From contig JACRHJ010000035.1 in assembly GCA_016212105.1 (NCBI GenBank), positions 17,331 through 81,330 of the forward strand: a stretch of 64,000 bases of DNA. The letters are read 5' to 3'. This document shows, one piece after another, positions 50,866 to 60,748 of this stretch. The position numbers and the translations under genes were made by a program. Source of the stretch: Nitrospirota bacterium (lineage in GTDB: Bacteria; Nitrospirota; JACRHJ01). Under the pieces are notes generated by a model. It saw only the letters and a list, made by a program, of their open reading frames with translations. It was not told the DNA's origin and did no database searches. Each line of letters opens with the position of its first letter. Within the stretch, counting starts at the first letter, position 1.

Positions 50866-50910
50866 CGCCGGAGTTTATCCCGGTATGCCCGAAGCCGGGG
50901 CTGAGACGAC
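50866..50910. repeat. Interspersed repeat between infA and map
   Basis: 'ccggagtttatcccggtatg' followed by 'cccgaagccggggctgagac', a diverged copy of the unit at 32097 and 55459. The 155-bp gap between infA and map holds no gene. Confidence 0.6.
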
Positions 50911-50950
50911 TGGCTTCACCATACGCCCGCCTGCTCTAATCCCGCCCATC

Positions 50951-51697
50951 TTACAGCGCCGTGAGTATGTCCGGCCCATCTTCGGTGACAGCGATGGTGT
51001 GCTCGTAGTGGGCCGAGGCCTTCCTGTCGAGCGTGACGGCCGTCCAGCCGTCTTTCAAAACCACCGTCTGGTACACACCCAGGTTTATCATCGGCTCGAT
51101 GGCCAGGGTCATCCCTGCCTTGAGCCTCGGCCCCTGGCCCGGAGGCCCGAAGTTCGGGACCTGCGGGTCGTCGTGCAGCTTCCTGCCTATGCCGTGCCCC
51201 ACGAACTCCCTGACTACCGAGAACCCGTTCGCCTCGGCGTGGGACTGTACCGCGTGCGAGATGTCCGAGACCCTGTTGCCGACCACCGCCTGGGCTACCG
51301 CCCTGGCGAGGCACTCTTCGGTCACGGCCATGAGCCTCTTTATCTCCTGGGATACCTGGCCCACGGCGAAAGTAACCGCCGCGTCCCCGTAGTACCCCTC
51401 AGCGACAGCGCCCAGGTCTATGCCGATTATATCGCCTTCGTTCAGGACCCTTCCGGACGGTATCCCGTGTACCACAACCTCGTTGACCGAGGCGCATATC
51501 GTGGCCGGGTACCCCATGTAGCCCTTGAACGCCGGTTTCCCGCCCTGCTTCCTGATGTAGTCCTCGGCGTACCGGTCGAGCTCGGCGGTAGTAACGCCCG
51601 GCCTGACCAGCTCCCTCATCCCCGCCAGGGCGCCCGCGACAATCCGTCCGGCTACCCGCATCTTCTCGATCTCGGCGCGGGATTTTAAGACTATCAA
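50951..51697 (-). CDS. map: Methionine aminopeptidase, type I
   Basis: 248 aa from TTG 51697; 'ggaagg' lies about 8 nt upstream and the protein then begins 'MIVLKSRAEIEKMRVAGR', as in other MetAPs. The track ATG (51718) has no site. Metal ligands appear in 'GDIIGIDLGAVAEGYYGDAAVTF' (Asp, Asp), 'FVGHGIG' (His), 'MTLAIEPM' (Glu) and 'YEHTIAVTEDG' (Glu). Removes the initiator Met. Confidence 0.96.
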   Translation of the reverse strand: MIVLKSRAEIEKMRVAGRIVAGALAGMRELVRPGVTTAELDRYAEDYIRKQGGKPAFKGYMGYPATICASVNEVVVHGIPSGRVLNEGDIIGIDLGAVAEGYYGDAAVTFAVGQVSQEIKRLMAVTEECLARAVAQAVVGNRVSDISHAVQSHAEANGFSVVREFVGHGIGRKLHDDPQVPNFGPPGQGPRLKAGMTLAIEPMINLGVYQTVVLKDGWTAVTLDRKASAHYEHTIAVTEDGPDILTAL

Positions 51698-51766
51698 CTC
51701 TTCAGCCTTCCATTTCACGGACTACAGTGGCGGCATCCGTCACCGCACGTCCGCCCGGTAAGCCCC

Positions 51767-52411
51767 TTAGCCTTCGAGCGCCTTAACCATGCGGTCGAGG
51801 ATGACAGACATGTCGCCTACGCCGTTTACCGCCCTCAGTATGCCCTTCTTCGTGTAGTACTCGATGAGCGGCGCGGTCGAGGAGTGGTAGGTCTTGAGGC
51901 GGTTGGCTATCGCCTCGGCCTGGTCGTCGTCCCTCTGGTACAGCTCGCCGCCGCAGGCGTCGCAGACGCCCTCGACCTTGGAGGGCTTGAACTTCACGTG
52001 GAAGCCGGTCGGGCAGTTCCGGCAGGTCCTGCGGCCGGAGAGCCTCTCTATCAGCTCGGAGTCGGCAACCTCTATTGAGAGGACCTTGTCGAGCGGGGTG
52101 TTCATGTCGGCCAGCGCGGCTTCGAGCGCCTCGGCCTGCGGCACGGTCCTGGGGAAGCCGTCGAGGATGTAGCCTTTAGCGCAGTCGGACTCCTTCAGGC
52201 GCTCCTTGACTATGCCGACGACGACCGAATCCGGGACGAGCGCGCCCTTGTCCATGTAGCTCTTGGCCTCGATGCCGAGCGGGGTCTTGTCCGCGAGGTT
52301 CTTCCTCAGTATGTCGCCGGTCGAGATCTGCGGTATACCGTACTTGTTGACGAGGTCCTTTGCCTGGGTGCCCTTGCCGGCTCCCGGAGGGCCGAGTAGT
52401 ATCATCCTCAT
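51767..52411 (-). CDS. adk: Adenylate kinase
   Basis: 214 aa. P-loop 'LLGPPGAGKGTQAKDL', 'DGFPRTVPQAEALE', and a LID domain with Cys ligands ('CRNCPTGFHVKF', 'CDACGGELYQRDDD') that bind zinc, the long-LID type. It sits after secY, as usual. Start 1 bp from the secY stop region. Confidence 0.97.
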   Translation of the reverse strand: MRMILLGPPGAGKGTQAKDLVNKYGIPQISTGDILRKNLADKTPLGIEAKSYMDKGALVPDSVVVGIVKERLKESDCAKGYILDGFPRTVPQAEALEAALADMNTPLDKVLSIEVADSELIERLSGRRTCRNCPTGFHVKFKPSKVEGVCDACGGELYQRDDDQAEAIANRLKTYHSSTAPLIEYYTKKGILRAVNGVGDMSVILDRMVKALEG

Positions 52412-52412
52412 G

Positions 52413-53714
52413 TTATGCTCTCCTCCCTTTTATCCTGATGCCTTTCATGAAGCCCTCGTAATGGCGGGCGATAAGGTGCGTCTCAATCTGGCTCACTGTG
52501 TCGAGCGCGACGCCGACGACGATGAGCAGCGACGTACCGCCGAAGTAGAAGCTTGCGTTAAAGAAGTTGTAGAACACGTCCGGGACGACGCAGACGAGCG
52601 AGAGGTAAATCGCGCCGCCGAACGTCACGCGGTTGAGCACGTTGTAGATGTAGTCGGAGGTGTTCTTTCCTGGCCTGATGCCGGGTATGAAACCGCCGTA
52701 CTTCTTCATGTTGTCCGCCACGTCCACCGGGTTGAAGACGACTGCGGTGTAGAAGAAGGCGAAGAACACGATCATGCCGATGTAGAGGGTGTAGTATATC
52801 ACCGAGCCGCGCGAGAGCGCCTCCTGTATCGCCACGACCCATGCGGCGGTCGAGAACCCGGCGAGCGTCGCCGGGAACATCAGTATCGAGCTGGCGAATA
52901 TCGGCGGTATGACGCCCGCGGTGTTAAGCTTCAGCGGTATGTGGCTCGACTGTCCGCCCATCGGGACGTTGCCGACCATCCGCTTCGCGTACTGGACGGG
53001 TATCCTCCTCTGTCCGCGTTCCATGAAGACTATCGCGGCGATGACCGCGACCATCAGGGCAAGCATGACGACCACGGCGAATATAGAGAGCTCGCCGGTG
53101 CGGAACAGCCTGTATGTGCTGACTATCGCCTCAGGGAACCTTGCAACAATACCAGCGAATATGATAAGCGAGATGCCGTTGCCTATGCCGCGCTCGGTTA
53201 TCTGCTCGCCCAGCCACATGATGAAGGCGGTGCCGGTCGTCAGCGTCAGCATGGTCAGGAGCCTGAAGCCCCAGCCGGGGTTAGCGATGAACGCGCCGCC
53301 CGCCATGCCCTCGAGTCCAACCGCAATCATGAACGCCTGGACCAGCGATATGCCGATGGTGCCGTAGCGCGTGTACTGGCTCATCTTCCTGCGACCCCGG
53401 TCGCCCTCTTTCTGGAGTGCGGCGAGGTACGGGAAGACGATGGTCAAAAGCTGGAGTATGATGGACGCGCTGATGTACGGCATGATGCCGAGGGCGAATA
53501 TCGTGACCCTGGACAGCGCGCCTCCAGAGAACATGTCGAAAAAGCCCATCAGCGCGCCGGCGTTCTGGTGCAGAAACTTGGACAGCTCCTCGCCGTTGAT
53601 GCCCGGCGTGGGTATGTGCCCGCCAATCCTGTACACGGCCAGCAGGCCGACGGTAAAGAATATACGCTTCTTAAGCTCCGGTATCTTGAAGATATTCTGG
53701 ATGCTCTGAATCAA
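52413..53714 (-). CDS. secY: Preprotein translocase subunit SecY
   Basis: 433 aa, ten transmembrane helices. 'FHQNAGALMGFFDMFSGGAL'-type helix 2, 'PYISASIILQLLTIVFPYL', 'KRMVGNVPMGGQSSHIPLKLN' and 'GTSLLIVVGVALDTVSQIETHL' are SecY landmarks. Forms the protein-conducting channel. Starts in the rplO stop (ATGA). Confidence 0.98.
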   Translation of the reverse strand: MIQSIQNIFKIPELKKRIFFTVGLLAVYRIGGHIPTPGINGEELSKFLHQNAGALMGFFDMFSGGALSRVTIFALGIMPYISASIILQLLTIVFPYLAALQKEGDRGRRKMSQYTRYGTIGISLVQAFMIAVGLEGMAGGAFIANPGWGFRLLTMLTLTTGTAFIMWLGEQITERGIGNGISLIIFAGIVARFPEAIVSTYRLFRTGELSIFAVVVMLALMVAVIAAIVFMERGQRRIPVQYAKRMVGNVPMGGQSSHIPLKLNTAGVIPPIFASSILMFPATLAGFSTAAWVVAIQEALSRGSVIYYTLYIGMIVFFAFFYTAVVFNPVDVADNMKKYGGFIPGIRPGKNTSDYIYNVLNRVTFGGAIYLSLVCVVPDVFYNFFNASFYFGGTSLLIVVGVALDTVSQIETHLIARHYEGFMKGIRIKGRRA

Positions 53715-54157
53715 AGCGCAACCACCTCGGCCTTTCCGCCCGCGGCCTCGATCTTCTTCACGGCGCTCTCGGAGAACTTGTGCGCCTGAACCGTTATAGC
53801 CCTGTCTATGTCGCCGTGCGCGAGTACTTTTATGCCGGCGCCCATCTTCTTGACGAGGCCAAGGTCGAAGAGCATCTCAGGGCTTATCGTATCCGTGTCC
53901 TTTATGTTCACCAGGTCGCGCAGGTTGACCAGCGCATACTCCTCGCGGAATATGTTGGTGAAGCCGCGCTTGGGTATGCGCCTCATGAGCGGCATCTGCC
54001 CGCCCTCGAAGCCAGGACCTTTCGCGCCACCGGCCCTCGCGCGCTGGCCCTTTTCGCCGCGGCAGGACGTCTTGCCGTGGCCGGAGCCGTCGCCCCTGCC
54101 TACCCTCTTCCTGTCCTTCTTCGCCCCTGGGCGGGGACCAAGCTCTTCTATCTTCAT
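53711..54157 (-). CDS. rplO: 50S ribosomal protein L15
   Basis: 148 aa; 'RPGAKKDRKRVGRGDGSGHGKTSCRGEKGQ' region is the Gly/Lys-rich L15 start. Overlaps secY by 4 nt. Confidence 0.97.
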   Translation of the reverse strand: MKIEELGPRPGAKKDRKRVGRGDGSGHGKTSCRGEKGQRARAGGAKGPGFEGGQMPLMRRIPKRGFTNIFREEYALVNLRDLVNIKDTDTISPEMLFDLGLVKKMGAGIKVLAHGDIDRAITVQAHKFSESAVKKIEAAGGKAEVVAL

Positions 54158-54159
54158 AA

Positions 54160-54345
54160 CTAGTTAGTCTCCTCTACGGCCACCATGTGCGAGACCTTGT
54201 TTATCATGCCGCGTATCTCGGGGGTGTCTTTCCTCACGACCGTCTTGTTGGTCTTGGTGAGGCCCAGCCCAACGAGTATCGCCCTGTGCTTCTCCGGGCG
54301 GCTTATCGCGCTTCTTACGAGCGTAATCTTAATATCTCCGGCCAT
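54160..54345 (-). CDS. rpmD: 50S ribosomal protein L30
   Basis: 61 aa; '[20 protein letters not shown]' and '[20 protein letters not shown]' match L30. Short bacterial form. Confidence 0.95.
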   Translation of the reverse strand: MAGDIKITLVRSAISRPEKHRAILVGLGLTKTNKTVVRKDTPEIRGMINKVSHMVAVEETN

Positions 54346-54356
54346 GTCTCGCTCTC

Positions 54357-54857
54357 CTAACTCATCATCTCTTCGGTGGTCTTGCCGCGAAGCCTGGCCA
54401 CCTGTTCGGGGTTTCTGAGAAGCTTGAGGCCCTCGAGCGTCGCCCTCGCCACGTTGTGCGGGTTGGAGCTGCCGAGAGACTTGGACAGTATGTTGTGGAT
54501 GCCCAGGACCTCGAGTATGGCGCGGACCGCGCCGCCCGCGATGATGCCGGTACCGGGCCCTGCGGGCTTCAGGAGCACCCTGGCCGCCCCGAAGTGCCCG
54601 ATGATCTCGTGCGGTATCGTGGACTCCCTGAGCTGCACCTTGATCATGTCCTTCTTGGCGCGCTCGACCGCCTTGGATATGGCGACCGGGACCTCGACCG
54701 CCTTGCCCTTGCCGATACCGACGCTGCCAGCGCCGTCGCCGACGACGACCAGCGCCGAGAACGAGAACCTGCGCCCGCCCTTGACGACCTTGGCGACCCT
54801 GTTTATATGTACTACCTTATCCTTGAGCGCTCCGCCCTCGGCATCGAACTTTTCCAA
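54357..54857 (-). CDS. rpsE: 30S ribosomal protein S5
   Basis: 166 aa; '[30 protein letters not shown]' region and '[20 protein letters not shown]' are S5 landmarks. The N-terminus is short ('[13 protein letters not shown]'). Confidence 0.97.
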   Translation of the reverse strand: MEKFDAEGGALKDKVVHINRVAKVVKGGRRFSFSALVVVGDGAGSVGIGKGKAVEVPVAISKAVERAKKDMIKVQLRESTIPHEIIGHFGAARVLLKPAGPGTGIIAGGAVRAILEVLGIHNILSKSLGSSNPHNVARATLEGLKLLRNPEQVARLRGKTTEEMMS

Positions 54858-54870
54858 TGGACCCTCCTGA

Positions 54871-55236
54871 TCAGAAATTCAAGCCGGCTTCCCTGGCCGA
54901 GTCGGCCAGCGCCTTAATCCTTCCGTGGAAGATGTAGCCGCCCCTGTCGAAGACGACGTCCTTGACGCCTTTCTCGAGGGCCCTCTTCGCCACCTCTGCC
55001 CCGACCTTCTTCGCGGCGGCGATGTTGCCGCCGTGCTTGAGGCCTTCCTTCACGGACTCGTCCAGCGTGGACGCGGCCGCGAGGGTTATGCCCTTCGTGT
55101 CGTCAATTATCTGGGCGTATATGTGCGAGGCGCTCCGGAATACGTTGAGCCTCGGCCTCGCGGTGCTGCCCGATACCTTTTTCCTTATCCGGTTCTGCCT
55201 TCTCGCCCTGCCTGTGAGCTTGGCTGTGTAGCCCAT
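54871..55236 (-). CDS. rplR: 50S ribosomal protein L18
   Basis: 121 aa from ATG 55236; the track start adds 15 residues. '[20 protein letters not shown]' and '[25 protein letters not shown]' are L18 landmarks. A 346-bp repeat-bearing gap separates it from rplF. Confidence 0.96.
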   Translation of the reverse strand: MGYTAKLTGRARRQNRIRKKVSGSTARPRLNVFRSASHIYAQIIDDTKGITLAAASTLDESVKEGLKHGGNIAAAKKVGAEVAKRALEKGVKDVVFDRGGYIFHGRIKALADSAREAGLNF

Positions 55237-55339
55237 TTCATCACCTCTTGCGTGGTATCCGTCCGCCCGGAGACTGTTCATCCGCGGCGATTGCGGCCTG
55301 TATATATAACTACTGGGTCGATAAAGCTGTATACCGCCT

Positions 55340-55505
55340 GAGCGGAAATGTCATGTTATATTTGTCGCCCCGTGCTCGACACGGGGTCCAGGAAGTTCAT
55401 GAAGGGCCGCACGCGCTTTAACTGGTACTGCCCCTGAGAAATCCAACTTCCTGGATTCCAGCCGGAGTTTACCCCGGTATGCGTAAAGCCGGGGCGGGAA
55501 TGACG
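55340..55505. repeat. Interspersed repeat cluster inside the spc operon (rplF-rplR gap)
   Basis: 346-bp gap (55237-55582) where adjacent genes are normally close. Two unit types: 'cgccccgtgctcgacacggg' (55364-55397) and 'ccggagtttaccccggtatg' with 'gtaaagccggggcgggaatg' (about 55459-55504). No gene is supported in the gap. Confidence 0.75.
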
Positions 55506-55582
55506 GGGTGTGTGACTTCCGCCCCGTCTCCATCTTTTCCAGTTGCAAGCGAGCTGCTTATTACTGCACCCGCGTGCCCCGG

Positions 55583-56119
55583 TTACTTGCCCTTCTTGCC
55601 TTCCTTGCGGAGGATAGTCTCCTCGGCGTATTTTATACCCTTGCCCTTGTACGGCTCGGGCTTCCTGACCGCGCGGACGTTCGCCGCGACCTGGCCCAGG
55701 AGCTCCTTGTCGATGCCCGCGAGCTTCACGACGGTCTGCTTCTCGACCGTGGCGGATATGCCCTTGGGCAGCTCGAAGTTGACCGGGTGCGAGTAGCCCA
55801 TGTTGAGCAGGAGTATCTCGCCTTTGGCCTCGGCCTTGTAGCCGACGCCGTTAATCTCGAGCACCCTCTCGAAGCCCTTTGTCACGCCGAGGACCATGTT
55901 GTTGATCAGCGTCCTGGTGAGGCCGTGGAGCGAACGGTGTTCGTTGTCGTCGGACGGCCTTTCGACCGTTATGACGTTGCCCTCGTACTTGACTATCATC
56001 TTGGGGTTGAGCGTCCTCTTGAGCACGCCCTTGGGCCCCTTGACGACCAGGTCGCTCTTGTCGAGCTTTATCTCGACGCCGGCCGGAACCTCAATCGGCG
56101 CCTTTCCTATTCTGGACAT
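55583..56119 (-). CDS. rplF: 50S ribosomal protein L6
   Basis: 178 aa; 'MSRIGKAPIEVPAGVEIKLD' and 'PEPYKGKGIKYAEETILRKEGK' are the L6 landmarks. Two-domain rRNA-binding protein. Confidence 0.97.
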   Translation of the reverse strand: MSRIGKAPIEVPAGVEIKLDKSDLVVKGPKGVLKRTLNPKMIVKYEGNVITVERPSDDNEHRSLHGLTRTLINNMVLGVTKGFERVLEINGVGYKAEAKGEILLLNMGYSHPVNFELPKGISATVEKQTVVKLAGIDKELLGQVAANVRAVRKPEPYKGKGIKYAEETILRKEGKKGK

Positions 56120-56202
56120 TTCTGAGTCTCCTTGAATATCTTGCCGCCAGCGGTGCCCCCGGAACTCCGTGGCCGCCGCCGCAACATGCCCACGTGCCCC
56201 AA

Positions 56203-56601
56203 TTACCAGATGTAGCAGAGGACCTCGCCGCCTATGTTCTGCTTGCGGGACTCCCTGTCGGCCATGACGCCTTTGGAGGTGGAGAGTATCGCCACACCCA
56301 TGCCGCCCATGACCCTGGGTATCTCGTCGGCCCCGACGTAGACCCTGTTGCCGGGGCTGCTGACCCTCTTGAGGCCGTTTATTACCCTGACTTCCTCGGG
56401 GCTGTACTTCATATATACCCTGACGATGCCCTGCTTCCGGTCCTTCAAGAGCTTGAAGTTCTTTATGTAGCCTTCATCTTTGAGGACGCGCGCCAGTTCC
56501 AGTTTCAGGTTGGAGGAGGGTATGTCCAGCTTCTCCAGCTTCGCCATGTTGGCGTTTCTGATCCTGGTCAGCATGTCCGCGATCGGGTCCGTCATTCCCA
56601 T
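56203..56601 (-). CDS. rpsH: 30S ribosomal protein S8
   Basis: 132 aa if started at ATG 56601; the track TTG at 56607 and the ATG at 56595 are alternatives. '[19 protein letters not shown]' and the end 'GGEVLCYIW' are S8 landmarks. Confidence 0.95.
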   Translation of the reverse strand: MGMTDPIADMLTRIRNANMAKLEKLDIPSSNLKLELARVLKDEGYIKNFKLLKDRKQGIVRVYMKYSPEEVRVINGLKRVSSPGNRVYVGADEIPRVMGGMGVAILSTSKGVMADRESRKQNIGGEVLCYIW

Positions 56602-56642
56602 CTTCAATTGCTCCTTTTTGAATATTTAAAAAGGCGAGCCAA

Positions 56643-56828
56643 TTACCAGCTGGCCTTGATAACACCGGGTATCTCGCCCTTGAGGGAGAGGTCCCGGAAG
56701 CATATCCTGCACATTTCGAACTTCCTCAGGTAGCCGCGCGGCCTTCCGCAGACCTTGCAGCGCGTGTATGCGCGGACCGCGAACTTGGGCTTCCTCTGCT
56801 GCTTGGCTATCATGGATTTCTTTGCCAA
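56643..56828 (-). CDS. rpsN: 30S ribosomal protein S14, zinc type (61 aa)
   Basis: 61 aa with '[23 protein letters not shown]', the CX2C...CX2C zinc ribbon of the short S14 (type Z). Confidence 0.97.
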   Translation of the reverse strand: MAKKSMIAKQQRKPKFAVRAYTRCKVCGRPRGYLRKFEMCRICFRDLSLKGEIPGVIKASW

Positions 56829-56844
56829 CTCGTCCTCCTATGGC

Positions 56845-57387
56845 TTATTTCCTGAAAGGCATCCCGATCTGGCGGAGGAGCGACTTCCCCTCTTCGTCAG
56901 TCTTTGCGCTCGTTACTATTGCTATGTCGAGGCCGTGCACCATCTCGACCTTGTCGTAGTCTATCTCCGGGAAGATGTACTGCTCCTTGAGGCCGAGGGA
57001 GTAGTTGCCGCGGCCGTCGAAGGCCTTGGGCGACACGCCCTTGAAGTCCCTGATCCTCGGGAGGGCGACGTTCACCAGCCTGTCGAGGAACTCCCACATC
57101 TTGTCCTGGCGGAGCGTGACCATTGCGCCGACAGCCATGCCCTCCCTCAGCTTGAAGGCGGCGATGGACTTCCTGGCCTTCTTGACGACCGGCTTCTGCC
57201 CTGTCATCTCGGTCAGCTCCTTGACGACGCCGTCCATGAGCTTGGGGTTCTGTATGGCCTCGCCGAGGCCGACGTTCACGACCACCTTGAGTATCCTGGG
57301 CGCCTGCATGGTGCTCGTGTAACCGAACTCCTTCATGAGCGCCGGGAGTATCTCGCCGGTGTACTTATCCCTCATCCTTGCCGCCAT
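56845..57387 (-). CDS. rplE: 50S ribosomal protein L5
   Basis: 180 aa from ATG 57387, with 'ggaggg' upstream; the track start is 14 residues too early. '[19 protein letters not shown]', '[34 protein letters not shown]' region. Binds 5S rRNA. Confidence 0.96.
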   Translation of the reverse strand: MAARMRDKYTGEILPALMKEFGYTSTMQAPRILKVVVNVGLGEAIQNPKLMDGVVKELTEMTGQKPVVKKARKSIAAFKLREGMAVGAMVTLRQDKMWEFLDRLVNVALPRIRDFKGVSPKAFDGRGNYSLGLKEQYIFPEIDYDKVEMVHGLDIAIVTSAKTDEEGKSLLRQIGMPFRK

Positions 57388-57475
57388 TATAACCCTCCGA
57401 TATATCAACCTGCCGCCCAGGTGTTGCATGGATGGTGCGCCGCCTTTTATCGGCCCACCTGCCCACGGGACGTGT

Positions 57476-57796
57476 TTAGACCTTGTCCATGGTGGAGCCG
57501 CACTTCTTGCAGACGCGGGCCTTCTCGCCGCCTTCCGCGAAGCTGTGCGCCACCCTCGTCGGCTTGTTGCACCTGGGGCATACCAGCATCACGTTCGAGA
57601 CGTTCATGGGGGCCTCCATCTCTATGATGCCGCCCTGCCTGTTGGCCGCGCCGGGGCGCTGGTGCTTCTTTACTATGTTGAGCTTCTCGACCACCACGCG
57701 CCCCGCGTCCGAGAGGACCTTGAACACGCGGCCGGTCTTGCCCTTTTCCTTGCCGGCGATTACCTTTACGGTATCGTTCTTCTTTATGTTAGCCAT
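57476..57796 (-). CDS. rplX: 50S ribosomal protein L24
   Basis: 106 aa; KOW domain '[20 protein letters not shown]', then '[11 protein letters not shown]' and two Cys pairs near the C-terminus ('[11 protein letters not shown]', '[13 protein letters not shown]') that may bind zinc. Confidence 0.96.
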   Translation of the reverse strand: MANIKKNDTVKVIAGKEKGKTGRVFKVLSDAGRVVVEKLNIVKKHQRPGAANRQGGIIEMEAPMNVSNVMLVCPRCNKPTRVAHSFAEGGEKARVCKKCGSTMDKV

Positions 57797-57812
57797 TTTA
57801 TCTTCGCGCCTC

Positions 57813-58181
57813 CTATAGGACTTCCGGGGCCAGGGAGATTATCTTCATGAAGTTCTTCCACCTGAGCTCCCTGGCTACCGGCCCGAAGATACGCGTGCCG
57901 ACCGGCTCGCCCGCAGCGTTGATCAGCACGGCCGCGTTCCTGTCGAACTTTATGTAGGTCCCGTCGGCCCTCCTGACCTCCTTGGCGGTGCGGACGACGA
58001 CCGCGCGGGCGACCTTGCCCTTCTTGGCGGTGCCGTCGGGTATGGCCTCCTTGACCGAGACGATTATGACGTCGCCAAGCGTGGCGTACCTTCTCTTGGA
58101 CCCGCCCAGGACCTTGATGCACATTACCTTTTTTGCGCCGGAGTTGTCCGCCACATCCAGCAGCGTCTGGACCTGAACCAT
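57813..58181 (-). CDS. rplN: 50S ribosomal protein L14
   Basis: 122 aa; '[20 protein letters not shown]' and '[20 protein letters not shown]' are L14 landmarks. A 147-bp gap separates it from rpsQ. Confidence 0.98.
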   Translation of the reverse strand: MVQVQTLLDVADNSGAKKVMCIKVLGGSKRRYATLGDVIIVSVKEAIPDGTAKKGKVARAVVVRTAKEVRRADGTYIKFDRNAAVLINAAGEPVGTRIFGPVARELRWKNFMKIISLAPEVL

Positions 58182-58328
58182 TTTAGCTCCTCATTTATTT
58201 ATTATGCGAAACGGTGCATGTTGTAACAAAGGCCGCCGTCTTGCAATTTCACTACAGTACCAGCACGTCCGGCCTGCCGTCGTGCCCTTCCTGGCCGGGC
58301 GGCCGCAAACTCCGTACCGCCTTGCCCG

Positions 58329-58592
58329 CTAACCGACGAGGGTGGCCTTCTCGATTATCTCGACGACCTCGAAGTGCTTGTCCTTGGACAGGGGCCTGGA
58401 CTCCATGATCCTGACCTTGTCGCCCATGCCGCACTCGTTCTTCTCGTCGTGCGCCTTGAACTTCGTGACCCTGCTGATAGTCTTGTTGTACAGCGGGTGG
58501 TGTATGCGCCTGGCTATCGCGACGACGACGGTCTTGTCCATCTTGTCGCTCACAACCGTGCCAATGTACGTCTTCTTTTTAAACTCGGCCAT
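58329..58592 (-). CDS. rpsQ: 30S ribosomal protein S17
   Basis: 87 aa; OB-fold, '[19 protein letters not shown]' and '[23 protein letters not shown]' match S17. Confidence 0.96.
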   Translation of the reverse strand: MAEFKKKTYIGTVVSDKMDKTVVVAIARRIHHPLYNKTISRVTKFKAHDEKNECGMGDKVRIMESRPLSKDKHFEVVEIIEKATLVG

Positions 58593-58616
58593 CAGGCTTC
58601 CTCCAGCGGGCCGGGG

Positions 58617-58811
58617 TTAGTTCCCCAGCTGCTTCTCTCTGAGTATGGTATGCATCTTTGCGATCGTCTTCCTGACCTCGCGTATCCTCATCGGGTTCTC
58701 GATGTCGCCCATCGCAAGCTGGAACCTCAGGTTGAACGACTCCTTCTCGAGGTCTGCCAGCCGGACGTTTATCTCTTCGGCGGAGAGGTCCCTTATCTCG
58801 TTTATCTTCAT
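58617..58811 (-). CDS. rpmC: 50S ribosomal protein L29
   Basis: 64 aa from ATG 58811, which overlaps the rplP stop (ATGA). '[20 protein letters not shown]' and '[20 protein letters not shown]' are L29 landmarks. The track ORF extends far into another frame of rplP. Confidence 0.96.
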   Translation of the reverse strand: MKINEIRDLSAEEINVRLADLEKESFNLRFQLAMGDIENPMRIREVRKTIAKMHTILREKQLGN

Positions 58812-59227
58812 ATGATGCCGCCCTCCCTCGCGACGAACTTTGTGGCAAGCGGAAGCTTGTGTGCCGCGAGCCTGAGCGCCTCGCGGGCGACGTCCTCGGC
58901 CACGCCGGACATCTCGTAGAGCACCCTGCCCGGCTTCACGACCGCCACCCAGTGGTCCGGGGCGCCTTTGCCCTTGCCCATCCTGGTCTCGGCCGGCTTC
59001 TTGGTTATGGGCTTGTCCGGGAATATCCGGATCCATATCTTTCCGCCCCTCTTTACGTGGCGGGTCATCGCGATACGGGCGGCCTCTATCTGCTGGCTGG
59101 TTATCCAGCCCGGCTCGAGGACCTTGAGCCCGAACTCGCCGAAGCTGACCTCGGCCCCGCGAAGCGCGGTGCCCGTCATGGCGCCCTTGTGCTTCTTCCT
59201 GAATTTTACTTTTTTTGGCGCTAACAT
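58808..59227 (-). CDS. rplP: 50S ribosomal protein L16
   Basis: 139 aa; '[20 protein letters not shown]' and '[34 protein letters not shown]' region; '[16 protein letters not shown]'. Its 5' gap holds a repeat hairpin. Confidence 0.98.
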   Translation of the reverse strand: MLAPKKVKFRKKHKGAMTGTALRGAEVSFGEFGLKVLEPGWITSQQIEAARIAMTRHVKRGGKIWIRIFPDKPITKKPAETRMGKGKGAPDHWVAVVKPGRVLYEMSGVAEDVAREALRLAAHKLPLATKFVAREGGII

Positions 59228-59251
59228 TTAAAAGCTCCCCGTATGTCGGAT

Positions 59252-59290
59252 AAGTCCCGCCTTTTTGTAAAAAGGCGGCCCAAAAACTTT
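59252..59290. repeat. Interspersed hairpin repeat (GGCCGCCTTTTT type), copy 4, inside the ribosomal operon
   Basis: 'ccgcctttttgtaaaaaggcgg' core (arms of 10 bp) followed by 'cccaaaaactttt'. It lies in the 125-bp rpsC-rplP gap. The stem plus T tract could affect transcript processing there. Confidence 0.75.
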
Positions 59291-59352
59291 TGTGAGGTAT
59301 GCGGCGTACACGCTGCCGTTTTAGACCCCATCTCGCCCACCCGCTCGCCCCT

Positions 59353-59997
59353 TTAGACGGTCAGGACGCTGGTGTCGAGAATGTCGCCCTTGTATATCCA
59401 GACCTTTATGCCTATCTGGCCGTAGGTGGTCTTTGCCTCAGCGAAGCCGTAGTCTATGTCGGCGCGGAGCGTGTGCAGGGGCACCCTGCCCTCCCTGTAC
59501 CACTCGGAGCGGGCGATCTCGGCCCCGGCGAGCCGGCCGGCGCAGGCGATCTTTATGCCCTGGGCGCCGAAGCGGAGCCCGGAGGTGACCGCCTTCTTCA
59601 TCGCGCGACGGAAGGCTATCCTCCTGACAAGCTGGAGGGCGATGCTCTCGGCCACGAGCTGCGCGTCCATCTCGGGCTTCCTGATCTCCATTATATTGAT
59701 GTAGACCTGCTTGCCGGTCTGGACCTCGAGCTCCTTCTTGAGCTTGTCGACCTCCGCGCCCTTCTTGCCGATGATGATGCCCGGCCGCGCGGTGTGTATG
59801 TTCACCTTGATGCGGTTACCCGCGCGCTCGATGTCGACCTTGCCGACGCCGGCGTGAAAGAGCTTCTCCTTGACGACCTTCCTGAGCTTCAGGTCCTCGT
59901 GCAGGAAATCGGCGTACTCTTTTTTCGCGAACCACCTGGACTTCCAGGTCTTGATCACGCCTAACCGGTAACCGGTTGGATGGACTTTATGACCCAA
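59353..59997 (-). CDS. rpsC: 30S ribosomal protein S3
   Basis: 214 aa from TTG 59997, so that it reads '[14 protein letters not shown]'. The track's GTG at 60003 lies inside the Shine-Dalgarno 'ggaggtgat', which cannot serve both roles. KH domain '[20 protein letters not shown]' and '[32 protein letters not shown]' region are S3 landmarks. Confidence 0.97.
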   Translation of the reverse strand: MGHKVHPTGYRLGVIKTWKSRWFAKKEYADFLHEDLKLRKVVKEKLFHAGVGKVDIERAGNRIKVNIHTARPGIIIGKKGAEVDKLKKELEVQTGKQVYINIMEIRKPEMDAQLVAESIALQLVRRIAFRRAMKKAVTSGLRFGAQGIKIACAGRLAGAEIARSEWYREGRVPLHTLRADIDYGFAEAKTTYGQIGIKVWIYKGDILDTSVLTV

Positions 59998-60021
59998 AAT
60001 CACCTCCGGGGGACAATACCC

Positions 60022-60354
60022 CTATTCGTCTCCGAGCACCAGCGTTATGTGGCTGGACCTCTTCTTGATTATGTTCGCCCTGCCCATGGCCCTGGGCATC
60101 ATCCTCTTCATGGTGGGGCCCTGGTCCACGAACGCCTTCGTTATCTTGAGCCTGTCGACGTCGGAGATGTTCTTCTGCTCCGCGTTGGCTATCGCCGAGC
60201 GCAGGAGCTTCTCGACCACCTTCGAGGCGTGCTGCGGCATGAACTTCAGGATGTTGAGAGCGTCGCCCGCCCTCTTGCCCCTGATGACGTCCACGACGAG
60301 TCTCGCCTTCCTCGGTGTGACGCGTATGAATTTGACTACAGCCTTGGATTCCAT
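60022..60354 (-). CDS. rplV: 50S ribosomal protein L22
   Basis: 110 aa; '[19 protein letters not shown]' and '[19 protein letters not shown]' are L22 landmarks; lines the exit tunnel. Confidence 0.97.
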   Translation of the reverse strand: MESKAVVKFIRVTPRKARLVVDVIRGKRAGDALNILKFMPQHASKVVEKLLRSAIANAEQKNISDVDRLKITKAFVDQGPTMKRMMPRAMGRANIIKKRSSHITLVLGDE

Positions 60355-60443
60355 GACTTCGCTCCAGAGTTGCCGGCCGGCGGCCGGTCATTTAAACATA
60401 TATCGAATGCGGTACGCCTCGCGTACCCGCCATACCTGCCGGA

Positions 60444-60722
60444 CTATCTGCCGGTCTTCTTCTCGTTGCCGCCGTGTCCCTTGAAGGTACGGGTGGCCGC
60501 GAACTCGCCCAGCTTGTGACCGACCATGTTCTCGGTGATGTAGACCGGTATGAACTTCTTGCCGTTGTGCACCGCGAGGGTGTGGCCGATGAAGTCCGGT
60601 ATTATCATGCTGCTCCGGAACCAGGTCTTGAGGATCTTCTTGTCCCCGGACTCGTTCATCTGCTCGACGCGCTTGACCAGCCTGTCGGCTACGTACGGCC
60701 CCTTCTTAATGGATCTTGGCAC
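60444..60722 (-). CDS. rpsS: 30S ribosomal protein S19
   Basis: 92 aa from GTG 60722 ('[20 protein letters not shown]'), with 'aggagg' 6 nt upstream; the track start lies in rplB's frame region. '[20 protein letters not shown]' is the S19 end. Confidence 0.96.
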   Translation of the reverse strand: MPRSIKKGPYVADRLVKRVEQMNESGDKKILKTWFRSSMIIPDFIGHTLAVHNGKKFIPVYITENMVGHKLGEFAATRTFKGHGGNEKKTGR

Positions 60723-60748
60723 GGCCTTCCTCCTGAAATGTCGCCAGA

